The notes: a model not told the origin generated them from the letters alone. DNA of 64,000 nucleotides from Roseobacter sp. MED193 (GCF_000152965.1 NZ_CH902583.1:368302-432301); one strand, 5' to 3'; shown: positions 1-9,717, numbered from the stretch's first letter. Numbers and translations: made by a program.

Positions 1-137
1 TCGTGGTCTGGTGCCAGGTCGTAGTCTTGCCAGACATAGGTGTTTAATACATGAGAATAATCGGGCATGTGGTAGGTGAATTCGGCAGTGGTCAACCCAT
101 AGCCCTTGAGCATCATTTCGGTACTGCTCATCTCCAT
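1..137 (-). CDS. usg: Usg family protein (partial, runs off left edge)
   Basis: Reading the minus strand from the ATG at 137 gives 45 codons to the window edge, with LKGYGLTTAEFTYHMPDYS and YVWQDYDLAPD. These match my memory of the conserved N-terminus of the small Usg family, whose function is unknown (some members carry an unjustified 'aspartate-semialdehyde dehydrogenase' label). The ATG at 137 has AAGGAGG six bases upstream, so it is preferred over the in-frame ATG two codons later. The C-terminal half lies outside the window. The gene is divergent from gyrA, with about 205 bp between the starts. Confidence 0.75.
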   Translation of the reverse strand, partial: MEMSSTEMMLKGYGLTTAEFTYHMPDYSHVLNTYVWQDYDLAPDH

Positions 138-273
138 CTGTGGCCTCCTTTAAAGAGCCCCCCAGATATAGCGTAGCCTGAAATTGGTTAATCACCTGCA
201 AATCCAGATCCCACACAAAGAAAGCCACGGAAAAATCAGGCAAAACCAGCGCAAAACCGGCAGTTTGCTTGCG

Positions 274-300
274 CCCTATACACCCTCTCTGATAGGGTGT
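274..300 (+). other. overlapping inverted repeats in gyrA leader
   Basis: ACACCCT (280-286) pairs with AGGGTGT (294-300). CCCTAT (274-279) can instead pair with ATAGGG (292-297). The two stems share bases, so only one can form at a time. The element ends 42 bases before the gyrA GTG. It could be a protein-binding site or a 5'-UTR structure; nothing else in the sequence separates these options. Confidence 0.3.
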
Positions 301-342
301 TCCAACAAGATATAGACCCATAGAAAAGAACGGGCAGCCAAC

Positions 343-3090
343 GTGACAGATACGCCGGAAACTCCTGAAAACGCTGACGAAAACTTTCCTCAGCGCGCCA
401 CTTATGATGGCCCCACGGTCTCCATCGAAGCGGAAATGAAGACCTCCTATCTGGACTATGCAATGTCCGTCATTGTCAGCCGGGCCATTCCCGACCTGCG
501 TGATGGTTTGAAACCGGTGCACCGTCGCATCCTCTACGCAATGCACGAGACCGGAAACAGTCACGACAAGAGCTACCGCAAATCGGCCCGTCCTGTGGGC
601 GATGTCATGGGTAAATACCACCCCCATGGCGACAGCGCGATCTATGATGCCCTGGTGCGTATGGCGCAGGATTTCTCTATGTCACTGCCGCTTCTGGATG
701 GTCAGGGCAACTTTGGCTCGATGGATGGCGATAACGCTGCGGCGATGCGCTATACCGAAGTGCGCATGGATAAACCCGCTGCGTTTATGCTGAACGATAT
801 CGAAAAAGAGACGGTTGATTTTCAGGATAACTACGACGGCAAGGACCGCGAGCCTACGGTTCTGCCTGCCCGGTTCCCAAATATGCTGGTCAATGGTGCG
901 GGTGGCATTGCCGTAGGCATGGCCACCAATATTCCGCCCCACAACCTGGGCGAGGTGATCGACGCAACATTGGCGCTGATTGAAGATCCTGATCTGACCA
1001 GCGAACAGCTGATTGACTATGTCCCTGGCCCTGATTTCCCCACGGGTGCCATCATGCTGGGCCGCTCTGGAGCGCGCAAAGCCTATCTGGAGGGGCGCGG
1101 CAGCGTCATCATTCGCTCCAAAACCCGTGTCGAAGAGATCCGTAAGGATCGCTATGCGATCGTGGTCGATGAGGTTCCTTATCAGGTCAACAAGGCCGCG
1201 ATGATCGAAAAGATCGCTGAACAGGTGCGCGAGAAAAAGATCGAAGGCGTCGCCCATGTGCAGGATGAATCCGACCGCAACGGCGTTCGCGTGGTGGTCG
1301 AGCTGAAACGCGATGCCACGCCTGAAGTGGTCCTGAACCAGCTGTTCCGCTTTACCCCGATGCAGACCTATTTTGGCTGTAATATGCTGGCGCTGAATGG
1401 CGGCCGCCCAGAACAGCTGACACTGCGACGCTTCCTCACGTCCTTTATTGATTTCCGCGAAGACGTGGTCGCCCGCCGCACCGCCTACCTGCTACGTAAG
1501 GCCCGCGAGCGCAGTCATATTCTGTGTGGTTTGGCCGTGGCCGTTACCAATATCGACGAGATCGTCGCCACTATTCGTCAATCCGCTGATGCCGCTGAGG
1601 CCCGCGAAAAGCTGATGACCCGGCGCTGGCCTGCCCAGCCGATCCTGCAGTATATCGCGCTGATCGACGATCCGACCCATACTGCAAATGAGGACGGCAC
1701 CTACAACCTGTCAGAAACCCAGGCCCGTGCAATTCTGGAACTCCGCCTACAGCGACTGACCCAGATCGGCGTCAAAGAAGTTACCGATGAGCTGGAAGAG
1801 CTTGCAGGTAAGATCAAGGAATACCTTGAAATTTTGTCCTCGCGGGAACGCATCATGGGGATCATCTGTGATGAGCTGCGTGAGGTGCGTGACCAGTTTG
1901 CCGTGCCCCGCCGCACCGAGATCGTCGACTGGTCCGGCGACATGGATGACGAAGACCTGATTGAACGCGAAGACATGGTCGTCACCGTGACCTCTGGCGG
2001 CTATATCAAACGGACGCCGCTGGTTGATTTTCGCGCTCAAAAGCGTGGCGGCAAGGGCATTTCTGGGATGCAGACCAAGGAAGAGGATGTTGTCACCAAC
2101 CTCTTTGTGGCCAATACCCACACCCAGCTCTTGTTCTTCACCACCGATGGGATGGTTTACAAACTGAAAACCTGGCGCCTGCCGCAGTCCAGCCGGACAG
2201 GCAAGGGCAAGGCCATTGTCAATATCCTGCCAATCCCTGTCGGAGTCTCGATTGCCGCCATAATGCCCGTGGATCGCCCCGATGACGAATGGGCGGACCT
2301 GCAAATCGTCTTTGCTACCTCTGCCGGAACTGTGCGCCGCAACCGGTTGTCAGACTTCACAAATGTGAAGTCCAACGGCAAGATCGCGATGAAGTTCGAA
2401 GAAGATCACGCCGATACAAAGCTGATCAATGCCCGCATCTGCTCTGAAGACGACGATGTGATGCTGGTAACCAGCACCGGTCGTGCTATTCGCTTCCCAA
2501 CGACCGATGTGCGCGTTTTCAACAGCCGCAATTCGGTTGGGGTACGCGGGATCAAACTGAGTGAGGGGGCCGAAGTGGTCTCCATGTCGGTGATCCGTCA
2601 CTTTGACGCCGAACCCTGGGAGCGCAGCGCCTTTATCAAGCGGTTCCGTTCTGAATTGGGCAGTGATGTTTCCGAGGACGACGCAGTAGCTGAGGTTGCG
2701 GAAGAGATCGAAGAAGGTGCACTGAGCGAGGAACGGTATCAAGAAATGCTCGCAGCCAACGATCTGCTGGTGACCATCAACAAACCCGGCGCGGGCAATC
2801 TAACCTCGGCCCATGATTACCGGGTGAGCGGCCGTGGCGGCCAGGGCGTTGGTGCCATGAAAGGCGGCGAAATTGTCGCCACCTTCCCCGTTGAGCTGGG
2901 TGATCAGATCATGCTTGCGACCTCCAAGGGCCAATCAATCCGGGTGCCGGTTGATGGCATCTCTTTCCGCTCACGGTCCGCTGGCGGCGTGCGTGTCTTT
3001 AACACCGGCAAAGGCGAAGAGGTGGTTTCAGTCGCCTGGATCGCCGAAAGCGGCGAAGACGACGAAACCGCCGTGGTGAGCGAAGAGTAA
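343..3090 (+). CDS. gyrA: DNA gyrase subunit A
   Basis: 915 residues, GTG start. GyrA is the DNA-cleaving subunit of gyrase, which with GyrB introduces negative supercoils using ATP. The active-site tyrosine is Tyr137 in [11 protein letters not shown]. The quinolone-resistance region [10 protein letters not shown] keeps Ser98 and Asp102, equivalent to E. coli Ser83 and Asp87, so no classic resistance substitution is present. The C-terminal beta-pinwheel carries the DNA-wrapping GyrA box QKRGGKG. Around residues 756-806 an acidic insertion separates two pinwheel blades, making the protein longer than E. coli GyrA (875 aa); such insertions are common in alphaproteobacteria. It is transcribed alone and is convergent with the next gene. 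Confidence 0.98.
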   Translation: MTDTPETPENADENFPQRATYDGPTVSIEAEMKTSYLDYAMSVIVSRAIPDLRDGLKPVHRRILYAMHETGNSHDKSYRKSARPVGDVMGKYHPHGDSAIYDALVRMAQDFSMSLPLLDGQGNFGSMDGDNAAAMRYTEVRMDKPAAFMLNDIEKETVDFQDNYDGKDREPTVLPARFPNMLVNGAGGIAVGMATNIPPHNLGEVIDATLALIEDPDLTSEQLIDYVPGPDFPTGAIMLGRSGARKAYLEGRGSVIIRSKTRVEEIRKDRYAIVVDEVPYQVNKAAMIEKIAEQVREKKIEGVAHVQDESDRNGVRVVVELKRDATPEVVLNQLFRFTPMQTYFGCNMLALNGGRPEQLTLRRFLTSFIDFREDVVARRTAYLLRKARERSHILCGLAVAVTNIDEIVATIRQSADAAEAREKLMTRRWPAQPILQYIALIDDPTHTANEDGTYNLSETQARAILELRLQRLTQIGVKEVTDELEELAGKIKEYLEILSSRERIMGIICDELREVRDQFAVPRRTEIVDWSGDMDDEDLIEREDMVVTVTSGGYIKRTPLVDFRAQKRGGKGISGMQTKEEDVVTNLFVANTHTQLLFFTTDGMVYKLKTWRLPQSSRTGKGKAIVNILPIPVGVSIAAIMPVDRPDDEWADLQIVFATSAGTVRRNRLSDFTNVKSNGKIAMKFEEDHADTKLINARICSEDDDVMLVTSTGRAIRFPTTDVRVFNSRNSVGVRGIKLSEGAEVVSMSVIRHFDAEPWERSAFIKRFRSELGSDVSEDDAVAEVAEEIEEGALSEERYQEMLAANDLLVTINKPGAGNLTSAHDYRVSGRGGQGVGAMKGGEIVATFPVELGDQIMLATSKGQSIRVPVDGISFRSRSAGGVRVFNTGKGEEVVSVAWIAESGEDDETAVVSEE

Positions 3091-3103
3091 CCCGCGATAA
3101 AAA

Positions 3104-3140
3104 CAAGCGATTGGCCGGCGTCATTCAACTGCCGGCCAAT
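3104..3140 (-). terminator. terminator of the 3.1-4.7 kb gene, stop codon in its loop
   Basis: ATTGGCCGGC (3110-3119) pairs perfectly with GCCGGCCAAT (3131-3140) around an 11-base loop. On the minus strand the hairpin is followed by CGCTTGTTTTTAT, a late U-rich tail. The TGA stop of the minus-strand gene lies in the loop. It sits between two convergent genes and may also slow gyrA readthrough. Confidence 0.6.
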
Positions 3141-4743
3141 GCGCCTGCGGATCATAAGACAGATCGACCTCAACCGGTTGAAAGGCCAGATCTTCTGGGC
3201 TTAACCCGTTGAGAAAATCACAGTTCTGATCGGCCTGCGCAGTTTTCAACTGCGGCGCAAAGGATGCAAAATCCTCCTCAGCGCAATATCCCCGGCCACC
3301 GTTTTCCGCACAGACCTGCTCCAGACGAAGATAGGCGCGCAGGAATGGGCAATGCAAAAGCTCACTACGATCCAAATGGGTTGCATCGCCCTTTTCAGGC
3401 CGGTCTCCCTTGTGATCGTGCAGCCTTACAACCCCTCGAAACCGATACCATTGCTTCGCTTTACGGGCCATGAAGCGATAGAGGGCATGATCCTCAAAGC
3501 CAGAATAGACGATACCGTTGACGAGAAACTGATCGCCTAAGAAAATATTGAGAGGGCTATCGTTGCCGAATTTGTGCTTTGCAACCTGCTCCCAGTTTTG
3601 TCCAGAAAAGGGGGAAGCAATAAGACGTCGGAAAGCAAAATCCACTGCCAGCTGTTCCTGAAGATCATAAAGCGCTGCAGGAGCATATTCAGTCGATCTG
3701 TTTTTGATTTGATACCGGACCCAGCTCTCAGCAAGTTTCATTAAGGACTGATTAAACGGATCATGCCGTAGCCCCTCCTTCACCTCATCAATCTTCAATA
3801 CCGCGATTTCTTCTTCTAGAGACCGACCGCCCAACCGAGTTTTAAAGGCCATGTCAAAGTTCTGAACAACCTGAGGTCTCCACCAGGCCTGCTCCAGAAT
3901 GGTTTCGCGCGCAAACGCGATGTCTTCATCCGTACGATTATGGCTATCGCTTTGATCCGTCATCCTAATGGCGCGGCTCAGATCAAACTCAGGGTCCTTC
4001 GCCGCTGCGGCCTGCATTGTCTGGCGCAGATCATAACTTTTTGAAAAATAATACCTTTTCAGTCCAAAATAGCGGCAGCGAAACAGCATGTCGGGACCAG
4101 CACTGGGGATCAGCGGCGCGTAGCTTTGGCATAGTTGCTCAATCATTGCCGCAGTGCCGCCATAGCCCTGATGGGCCATACCCAGCGACCTGCGCAGGCT
4201 GCCCCAGTTCGGCTGCTGTATCATAACCCTGTCGAGGGTCTCGAGGATCTCGGTCTTGTCACGCGAGGTGACGCTTTGGTTCAGCAGCGCATCAGAGGCG
4301 GGAATAAAGTCTGCGTCCAGTTCCAGGGCACGACGCGCATGGGCAATGGCCTGCTGGATCATGTTGTGGTGCACCGCCAGGGCCTGTGGATGCACATATT
4401 TGGCATAGGCTTCCCCGCGAATATCCCAGGCGCCCAGGCTGAGAGAAAAACTGCGCGCCGAATGGGCAAAGGCAGAGCTTGGCTCTGCGTCGACCCAGCG
4501 TTCAACAAACGAGACCATGCGCGGATCGGAGGCCTCAAAAACTGACATCAACCGTCGCAGTTTGAAAAAATCTTCACTCTCGACCAGGGGCTGCGCACGC
4601 TCCGCGCTCAGCTTGCTTTCCAAACTGGCATAATCGCCAGCGTAGGCCAGTACACGGATCTCGCTGCGCGTCAGCTCAGCGGCGTTCACCGAAGACTGAA
4701 ATGCAAAAAGCGACAGAACCGCGGTGGCAAAGAACCTCTTCAT
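3121..4743 (-). CDS. exported helical-repeat protein, DUF4034-like
   Basis: 540 residues from the ATG at 4743, chosen because it begins a clean signal peptide (MKRFFATAVLSLFAFQSSVNA, cleavage after the Ala) and has AGAGG upstream; a longer reading would put 24 unlikely residues in front. The mature protein is mostly alpha-helical, with TPR-like stretches such as AIAHARRALELDADFIPASD near residues 150-170, and several Cys near the C-terminus. It resembles DUF4034-type proteins, but I give that match only moderate weight. Function unknown; the location is probably periplasmic. It is monocistronic and convergent with gyrA. Confidence 0.75.
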   Translation of the reverse strand: MKRFFATAVLSLFAFQSSVNAAELTRSEIRVLAYAGDYASLESKLSAERAQPLVESEDFFKLRRLMSVFEASDPRMVSFVERWVDAEPSSAFAHSARSFSLSLGAWDIRGEAYAKYVHPQALAVHHNMIQQAIAHARRALELDADFIPASDALLNQSVTSRDKTEILETLDRVMIQQPNWGSLRRSLGMAHQGYGGTAAMIEQLCQSYAPLIPSAGPDMLFRCRYFGLKRYYFSKSYDLRQTMQAAAAKDPEFDLSRAIRMTDQSDSHNRTDEDIAFARETILEQAWWRPQVVQNFDMAFKTRLGGRSLEEEIAVLKIDEVKEGLRHDPFNQSLMKLAESWVRYQIKNRSTEYAPAALYDLQEQLAVDFAFRRLIASPFSGQNWEQVAKHKFGNDSPLNIFLGDQFLVNGIVYSGFEDHALYRFMARKAKQWYRFRGVVRLHDHKGDRPEKGDATHLDRSELLHCPFLRAYLRLEQVCAENGGRGYCAEEDFASFAPQLKTAQADQNCDFLNGLSPEDLAFQPVEVDLSYDPQAHWPAVE

Positions 4744-4905
4744 TGCAAATACCTCTCTCAAAATGAGTGTGCATCCTGCGGAAACTCCCGCTAAAGGAGA
4801 GCAAAATTGTGGCATCTGGATGTAAAATCCGGGTTTTAACGAAAGCGAAGGCTTTTTCGCCTAGCAAGGAGATCAAAAGCCCACGAAATTCGCCAGGATC
4901 TGCTT

Positions 4906-5256
4906 ATGAACCTCTATCACTGCGCCATCGACATCCATAACGAAGCCAAAGCCCTGGCCTTTGCCGGAGCGGTTGATCAATGGATGGCCTATCTGAAAGA
5001 GCGTGGCGTGGTACAGGGACACCGGTTGCTACGGCGCAAGTTGAACCTTGCCAGCGACAGCTGCAAAGACTTTCTTCTTGAGATAGAGTTTGAGAATATG
5101 ACCCAGCTGGATCAAGCATTTAGGGTCTTGGGCGAGGATGACGAGGAAGTGGCGCGGCTCTATCGCAATGTGAACACGCTGATTGCCCACGCAGAATTTG
5201 GTCTGTTCCGCCCCTTCCCAGATCCGGAACGCGCCGAACGTATGGCGTTGATCTAA
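4906..5256 (+). CDS. small conserved protein, DUF6614-like
   Basis: 116 residues with no signal peptide or membrane segment. It opens with a beta strand (MNLYHCAIDI), followed by an amphipathic helix and the charged pair HRLLRRKLNLAS, and ends in FRPFPDPERAERMALI. The pattern matches a small Rhodobacterales family that I recall as DUF6614; its layout suggests a ferredoxin-like alpha/beta fold. No catalytic motif is visible and the function is unknown. It is followed by its own terminator and is convergent with the M32 peptidase gene. Confidence 0.75.
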   Translation: MNLYHCAIDIHNEAKALAFAGAVDQWMAYLKERGVVQGHRLLRRKLNLASDSCKDFLLEIEFENMTQLDQAFRVLGEDDEEVARLYRNVNTLIAHAEFGLFRPFPDPERAERMALI

Positions 5257-5278
5257 ACGAAGGCAGACCACGCAAGAA

Positions 5279-5311
5279 GAAGGCCAGGCAATTGCCCGGC
5301 CTTTTGTCGTT
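5279..5311 (+). terminator. intrinsic terminator
   Basis: AAGGCCAGGC (5280-5289) pairs with GCCCGGCCTT (5294-5303), with one mismatch, around an AATT loop and runs into TTTTGTCGTTT. It ends the DUF6614-like transcript. Confidence 0.75.
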
Positions 5312-5327
5312 TCACAGGCAGGGTATT

Positions 5328-6797
5328 TTACAGCCCATAAAGGCCGGTGAATTTTTCCTCAAGGTAGCTCATCAATGGCGCCGGGCTGGGCGCAGTCCCT
5401 GCGGCACGTTCAATGGTTTCTATCGGACTGCGCAAACCACCGTGCTGCTGCAGATTTTGACGCAGCCATTGCGTGGCCGAACTGGTGTTTCCTGACGCCA
5501 GTTCCGAATCCAGATCCGGCAGATCCTTGCGCATCTTCTGGTTCAGACATCCCGCATAGACATTGCCCAGGGTATAGGTCGGGAAATAGCCAAACAGCCC
5601 AACAGACCAATGTACATCCTGCAAGCAGCCATTTGACGGCTTGTCGACGCTATAGCCAAAGTCCGCCTCAAAACGGTCATTCCAAGCGGCTTCCAGATCG
5701 CCTACCTCAAGATCGTCGGCCATCAGCGCACGCTCTAGGTCGAACCGCAGCATGATATGCAGGTTATATTGCAGTTCGTCGGCTTCGGTGCGGATATAGC
5801 CTTTGTGCACGGTGTTGACCGCCTTGTAGAACTCATCCGCCGAGGCAATGCCAAAATCACCAAAGCTGTCGCGCATCTCCCCATATAGCCAGCTGGTGAA
5901 GGCAGCGCTGCGCCCAATCTGGTTTTCATAGATCCGGCTTTGGCTTTCATGCACCCCCATAGAGACACCACGCCCCAGCGGGGTCAGCAGATAATCCCGG
6001 CTGATGCCCTGCTCATAGGCCGCGTGACCGACCTCGTGAATGGTGGAGTAAAAGCAGTTGAACGGATCCTGCGCGCTGGTGCGGGTGGTGATACGAACAT
6101 CCAAGCCACTGCCAGAACTAAAGGGATGCACCGCCTTGTCTACGCGGCCATGGCTCATGTCGTAGCCAAAGGCCTTGGCCAGCTTGCGCGTCAGCTTCAT
6201 CTGCGCGCCCTCATCAAAGCTGCCTTCAAGCGTTTTTTGGGCGGGCCGGTCCAAAACCCGCGCCCGCAGATCCACAAGGCCGGGGCGCATGGCATCAAAG
6301 GTTGCGGCAATTTCCGCAGCGCTGGTGCCGTGCTCATAGTCCTCTATCATGGCGTCATAGACATCGCCGCCGGCGGCCAAGGCTTGCCCCTCTTCGCGTT
6401 TCAGCGCGACAACCTCTTGCAATACCGGCAAAAAGGCGGCCACGTCTTCGTCGCCCCGCGCGGCGGCCCATTTGCCCTGCGCCTCGGAGGTCACTTGGGC
6501 CAGACGACGCGCCAGATCAGCAGGCACTTTGACACTGCGCTCATGGGCGCGCTTGATCTCTCGCAACTGCGCCGCACCAACCGCATCCGGGGCCTCGGCC
6601 TCGGCCAGCCATTCAGCCACCTGCGGCGAAGAGCGGCGCGCGTGTAAAACGGCTTCAATCGCTGCCATTTCTTCGCCACGCTGCGGAGCTGCGCCACGTG
6701 GCATCATGGTCTCCTGATCCCAGCCCAGCCGTCCAGCGATCTGGCCCAGCGCCTGGGTATCACGCTCATAGGCCATCAAAGTGTCAAAAATGCTCAT
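5328..6797 (-). CDS. M32 family metallo-carboxypeptidase (Taq type)
   Basis: 489 residues. The zinc site HEVGH is at residues 254-258, followed by the M32-typical HESQSR about 30 residues later; the N-terminus has GWDQETMMP, also typical of the family. Members are cytoplasmic zinc carboxypeptidases that trim residues from the C-termini of peptides. The ATG at 6797 is four bases after the ctaA stop, with AAGGA inside the end of ctaA, so the two are probably co-transcribed and coupled. A reading that extends 58 codons upstream would overlap ctaA and has no family support. Length is normal for the family (about 490-500). Confidence 0.93.
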   Translation of the reverse strand: MSIFDTLMAYERDTQALGQIAGRLGWDQETMMPRGAAPQRGEEMAAIEAVLHARRSSPQVAEWLAEAEAPDAVGAAQLREIKRAHERSVKVPADLARRLAQVTSEAQGKWAAARGDEDVAAFLPVLQEVVALKREEGQALAAGGDVYDAMIEDYEHGTSAAEIAATFDAMRPGLVDLRARVLDRPAQKTLEGSFDEGAQMKLTRKLAKAFGYDMSHGRVDKAVHPFSSGSGLDVRITTRTSAQDPFNCFYSTIHEVGHAAYEQGISRDYLLTPLGRGVSMGVHESQSRIYENQIGRSAAFTSWLYGEMRDSFGDFGIASADEFYKAVNTVHKGYIRTEADELQYNLHIMLRFDLERALMADDLEVGDLEAAWNDRFEADFGYSVDKPSNGCLQDVHWSVGLFGYFPTYTLGNVYAGCLNQKMRKDLPDLDSELASGNTSSATQWLRQNLQQHGGLRSPIETIERAAGTAPSPAPLMSYLEEKFTGLYGL

Positions 6798-6801
6798 GGG
6801 A

Positions 6802-7950
6802 TCAATGGTCCTTAATCGAGGTTGATATGGGATAGGCCGCCAAGAACCGCGCCCGTAGGATTGCGACCCAGAGGCCCACTGCCACCAATTGGTGCAAGAT
6901 AGCCGCCTGCCAAGGCGCGCCATAGAGAACGGTAATGATGCCCAAAAGGATCTGCAGGCACAAAATCGCAAAACTCAAGGAAAAGGCACTGCGGGTCAGC
7001 GGATGCGCCGATGTGCGTCCTTTGAGCCAAACAACAACGCCAAAGCCCAGCAGAAGATAACCGCAGACCCGGTGGATAAACTGCACAAGGCCAGGGTTCT
7101 CAAAAAAGTTCCTCCAGACGGGCTCAAACATTAGCGGGTTGGGTGGGATCACTTGGCCACCCATCAGGGGCCAATCAGTATAGGACCGCCCCGCATCAAT
7201 GCCGGCAACCAATGCGCCGAGCAGGATTTGCAAAAAGGCAAAGTGCAGCAATCCGGTTGCGAGACCAAAGATCTTTGTCTCCTTTGCACGGCGCGCCTGC
7301 ATCAAATCGCGTTCCGAGCGGCCCAACTGGAGGATGTACCAGGCGATGACGCCCAGAATGACAAAAGCCAAACCCAAATGGGTCGCCAACCGATATGAGG
7401 CGACGGAAGTCATTCCCTCACCTTGGGTGACACCGGAAGAGACCATCCACCAGCCGATCGCGCCCTGAACACCGCCCAGCATTCCGGGCAAAGCAAGCCG
7501 CAATGTCCAACCCGTCGGGATCTTTCGGGTGATGAGAAAGCCAAGGAATCCAACCGCCCATATCAAGCCCATAAAGCGGCCCAGCTGTCGGTGCCCCCAT
7601 TCCCACCAATAGATTGTTTTGAAATCAGCCATCTCCATCCACTGATTCTCGATACGCCACTGGTCAATCTGTTTGTATTTGTCGAATTCAGACTGCCATT
7701 CCACCTCCGACATGGGGGGCACCGCGCCGGTGACAGGACGCCATTCGGTGATCGACAGGCCGGAATCCGTCAGCCGGGTCAAACCGCCAACCACGATCAT
7801 CGCGACCACCAGAGCGAAAAGCATCATCAACCAGGCCCGAATAGCGCCGCGCGCGCCATTGCGCCCACGATCAATCATGCCCGGAGTGGCGGTTGCGACG
7901 GCTTCGGGTTTGTCGCCCGACACCTCTTCAAAAATGCTGCGCTTGCTCAT
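6802..7950 (-). CDS. ctaA: heme A synthase (COX15/CtaA)
   Basis: 382 residues with about eight hydrophobic segments. CtaA oxidises the C8 methyl of heme O to give heme A for aa3-type cytochrome oxidases in the inner membrane. Evidence: GGLTRLTDSGLSITEW at the first membrane helix, the heme-ligand region WEWGHRQLGR, QGAIGWWMVSSG, and later HLGLAF and FIHRVCGYLLL histidines. The long form matches the mitochondrial/alphaproteobacterial (type 2) group. The ATG at 7950 has GAGG upstream. It lies downstream of the trmJ-like gene and directly upstream of the M32 peptidase gene. Confidence 0.95.
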   Translation of the reverse strand: MSKRSIFEEVSGDKPEAVATATPGMIDRGRNGARGAIRAWLMMLFALVVAMIVVGGLTRLTDSGLSITEWRPVTGAVPPMSEVEWQSEFDKYKQIDQWRIENQWMEMADFKTIYWWEWGHRQLGRFMGLIWAVGFLGFLITRKIPTGWTLRLALPGMLGGVQGAIGWWMVSSGVTQGEGMTSVASYRLATHLGLAFVILGVIAWYILQLGRSERDLMQARRAKETKIFGLATGLLHFAFLQILLGALVAGIDAGRSYTDWPLMGGQVIPPNPLMFEPVWRNFFENPGLVQFIHRVCGYLLLGFGVVVWLKGRTSAHPLTRSAFSLSFAILCLQILLGIITVLYGAPWQAAILHQLVAVGLWVAILRARFLAAYPISTSIKDH

Positions 7951-8034
7951 GCTTGCCTCATATAGAACTGGGGCCAAGCTAGGCAGGCTGGCGGTGAAGG
8001 TCCAGAGCATGCCCGCCGATAAGGGCCCGAGATG

Positions 8035-8817
8035 TCATTTTTCTGTGGATGGGTCCGCCTCGCCTTGGGCGGGGTCGTCCTTATGGCGCCAGCGCACCAT
8101 CTGCCGCATAACCCCATGCAGCATCTGCACATCCGCCCGGGTCAGTGGCAGGCGGCTGAACATATTGCGAAACACCACTTTCATCCCTGCAGCCTTGGTC
8201 GCGGGAAAGAAGAACCCCGCCTCATCCAGACGGTCTTCATAGTGGCGGACCAGGGCCTCGACATCGCGTCCCGTCGCCCAGTCGGTTTTCCCCAGATCGA
8301 TGGCCTCGTCTACCACGTCCTGGGTTTGGCGTTGCCATTCATAGGCCGTCAGCAACACACATTGCCCCAAGTTCAAAGAGGCAAAATCAGGGTTTACTGG
8401 CACCGAGATAATCGCATTGGCGCGGGCGATATCTTCGTTTTCCAGCCCTGCGCGTTCCGGCCCGAACAGGACCGCAACCTTTTCGCCAGTTTTGATTTTT
8501 TGCGCCGCCAGCTTCATCGCAGCCTCTGGGCTATAGACCGGTTTGACCAATTCTCGAGGGCGCGCAGTGGTGGCAAACACAAAGGAACAATCTTCCAGCG
8601 CCTCGGGCAGATCTTGGGCCAAGATCGCCTCGTCCAGCAGACGCCCAGCGCCAGAGGCCATTGCAACGGCCTTTGGATTTGGCCAGCCATCGCGCGGCGA
8701 TACGATGCGCATGCGATCAAGGCCAAAATTCCACATGGCACGGGCCGCCGCACCGATGTTTTCCCCCATCTGCGGACGGACCAGGACAAAGGCAGGTTGT
8801 GGCGTTGGACTAGGCAT
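8035..8817 (-). CDS. TrmJ-type tRNA/rRNA methyltransferase (SPOUT)
   Basis: 260 residues. The N-terminal SPOUT core begins VRPQMGENIGAAARAM and continues FGPERAGLENEDI and VPVNPDFASLNLGQCV, the SAM-binding trefoil-knot motifs of the TrmJ/TrmH group. E. coli TrmJ makes 2'-O-methyl at tRNA position 32; specificity here is inferred only. The C-terminal helical extension (LVRHYEDRLDEAGFF) is characteristic of TrmJ. The ATG at 8817 has GGAGA upstream; the longer possible N-terminus is not family-like. First gene of a minus-strand run leading into ctaA. Confidence 0.9.
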   Translation of the reverse strand: MPSPTPQPAFVLVRPQMGENIGAAARAMWNFGLDRMRIVSPRDGWPNPKAVAMASGAGRLLDEAILAQDLPEALEDCSFVFATTARPRELVKPVYSPEAAMKLAAQKIKTGEKVAVLFGPERAGLENEDIARANAIISVPVNPDFASLNLGQCVLLTAYEWQRQTQDVVDEAIDLGKTDWATGRDVEALVRHYEDRLDEAGFFFPATKAAGMKVVFRNMFSRLPLTRADVQMLHGVMRQMVRWRHKDDPAQGEADPSTEK

Positions 8818-8886
8818 TATGTTCTCCGCTAAAGACCGCTTTGCTGTAGTCGTCAGACCGCCAATGAGCAACCCAAATGCGCAGGC

Positions 8887-8911
8887 CGTCCCCCCGTCAC
8901 ACGGGGGGACG
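8887..8911. repeat. perfect 11-bp GC-rich inverted repeat
   Basis: CGTCCCCCCGT (8887-8897) and ACGGGGGGACG (8901-8911) are exact complements around CAC. The hairpin lies between the divergent trmJ-like and thiE-like genes, about 70 and 93 bases from their starts. Neither side has a T-run, so it is not a simple terminator. It may be an operator or a leader hairpin. Confidence 0.5.
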
Positions 8912-9003
8912 CGTTGGATTTAGGATCATAGCGACCGCCAAACCTTGCACTTGGCCATAAAACCGCTAAAACCCGTGCTCTAATGAGAACAGGAGTGACC
9001 TGC

Positions 9004-9636
9004 ATGGACAACGCCGCAGAAGCCCCCGAAGCCCCGCAGATCTACCTGATCTCCCCGCCCAGCTTTGAGTTGGGGCGTTACCCAGACATGCTGGCACGGG
9101 TCTTGGACAGCACCGAGATTTCCTGCCTGAGGCTTAATATGGCAAGCCGGGACGAAGACACCCTGAGCCGCGCCGGCGATGCCCTACGCGAGGTCTGCCA
9201 TGCCCGCGACGTTGCCATTGTGATCAGTGACCACCAGATCCTGGCCGAACGCCTGGGTTTGGACGGGGTGCATCTAAACGATGCCTCCAAATCTGTGCGC
9301 ACCGCACGCAAGGCCCTGGGGCCGGATGCGATTGTTGGCAGCTTCTGTGGTGCTTCGCGCCATGATGGTATTAGCGCTGGGGAGGCCGGCGCAGATTACG
9401 TAAGTTTTGGCCCTGTGGGCACCTCAGGTCTGGGGGACGGTGCCGTCGCCGAGACCGAACTGTTTGAATGGTGGTCACAAATGATCGAGGTGCCGGTAGT
9501 GGCAGAAGGCGGCCTCACCGAGGATCTGATCCGCACTGTCGCGCCCTTTACGGACTTCTTTGGCCTTGGCGAAGAAATCTGGAATACGGAAGATCCCGTT
9601 GCAACCCTAAACCGGTTCATGGCGGCGATGCGATAG
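9004..9636 (+). CDS. thiamine phosphate synthase family protein
   Basis: 210 residues, TIM-barrel layout of the TMP-TENI family. Visible are VISDHQILAERLGLDGVHL (pyrophosphate/pyrimidine contact region), GSFCGASRHDGISAGEAGAD, YVSFGPVGTSG and VVAEGGL. ThiE joins HMP-PP and thiazole phosphate to make thiamine phosphate, but related TenI proteins lack that activity. There is no thi operon here and no TPP riboswitch upstream, so the exact role is uncertain. The ATG at 9004 has AGGAG eight bases upstream. Confidence 0.82.
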   Translation: MDNAAEAPEAPQIYLISPPSFELGRYPDMLARVLDSTEISCLRLNMASRDEDTLSRAGDALREVCHARDVAIVISDHQILAERLGLDGVHLNDASKSVRTARKALGPDAIVGSFCGASRHDGISAGEAGADYVSFGPVGTSGLGDGAVAETELFEWWSQMIEVPVVAEGGLTEDLIRTVAPFTDFFGLGEEIWNTEDPVATLNRFMAAMR

Positions 9637-9663
9637 CCAGACGCATAACAAGAGTTTCATGGC

Positions 9664-9699
9664 AAAGGTGCAGGATCTTCCTCCTGCGCCTTTTCTTTT
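9664..9699 (+). terminator. intrinsic terminator
   Basis: AAGGTGCAGGA (9665-9675) pairs with TCCTGCGCCTT (9682-9692), one G-U pair, then TTCTTTT. It ends the thiE-like transcript. Confidence 0.85.
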
Positions 9700-9717
9700 G
9701 ACGACTTGTTCTATTGC

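Noticed and set aside
5940-6647. 235-codon open frame antisense to the M32 peptidase gene
   Set aside because: Composition is that of a GC-rich antisense frame; no motif, and the minus-strand gene has clear family support.
8912-9003. TPP riboswitch before the thiE-like gene
   Set aside because: Neither the CTGAGA nor the ACCTGATCTGG core is present, and the leader is too short.
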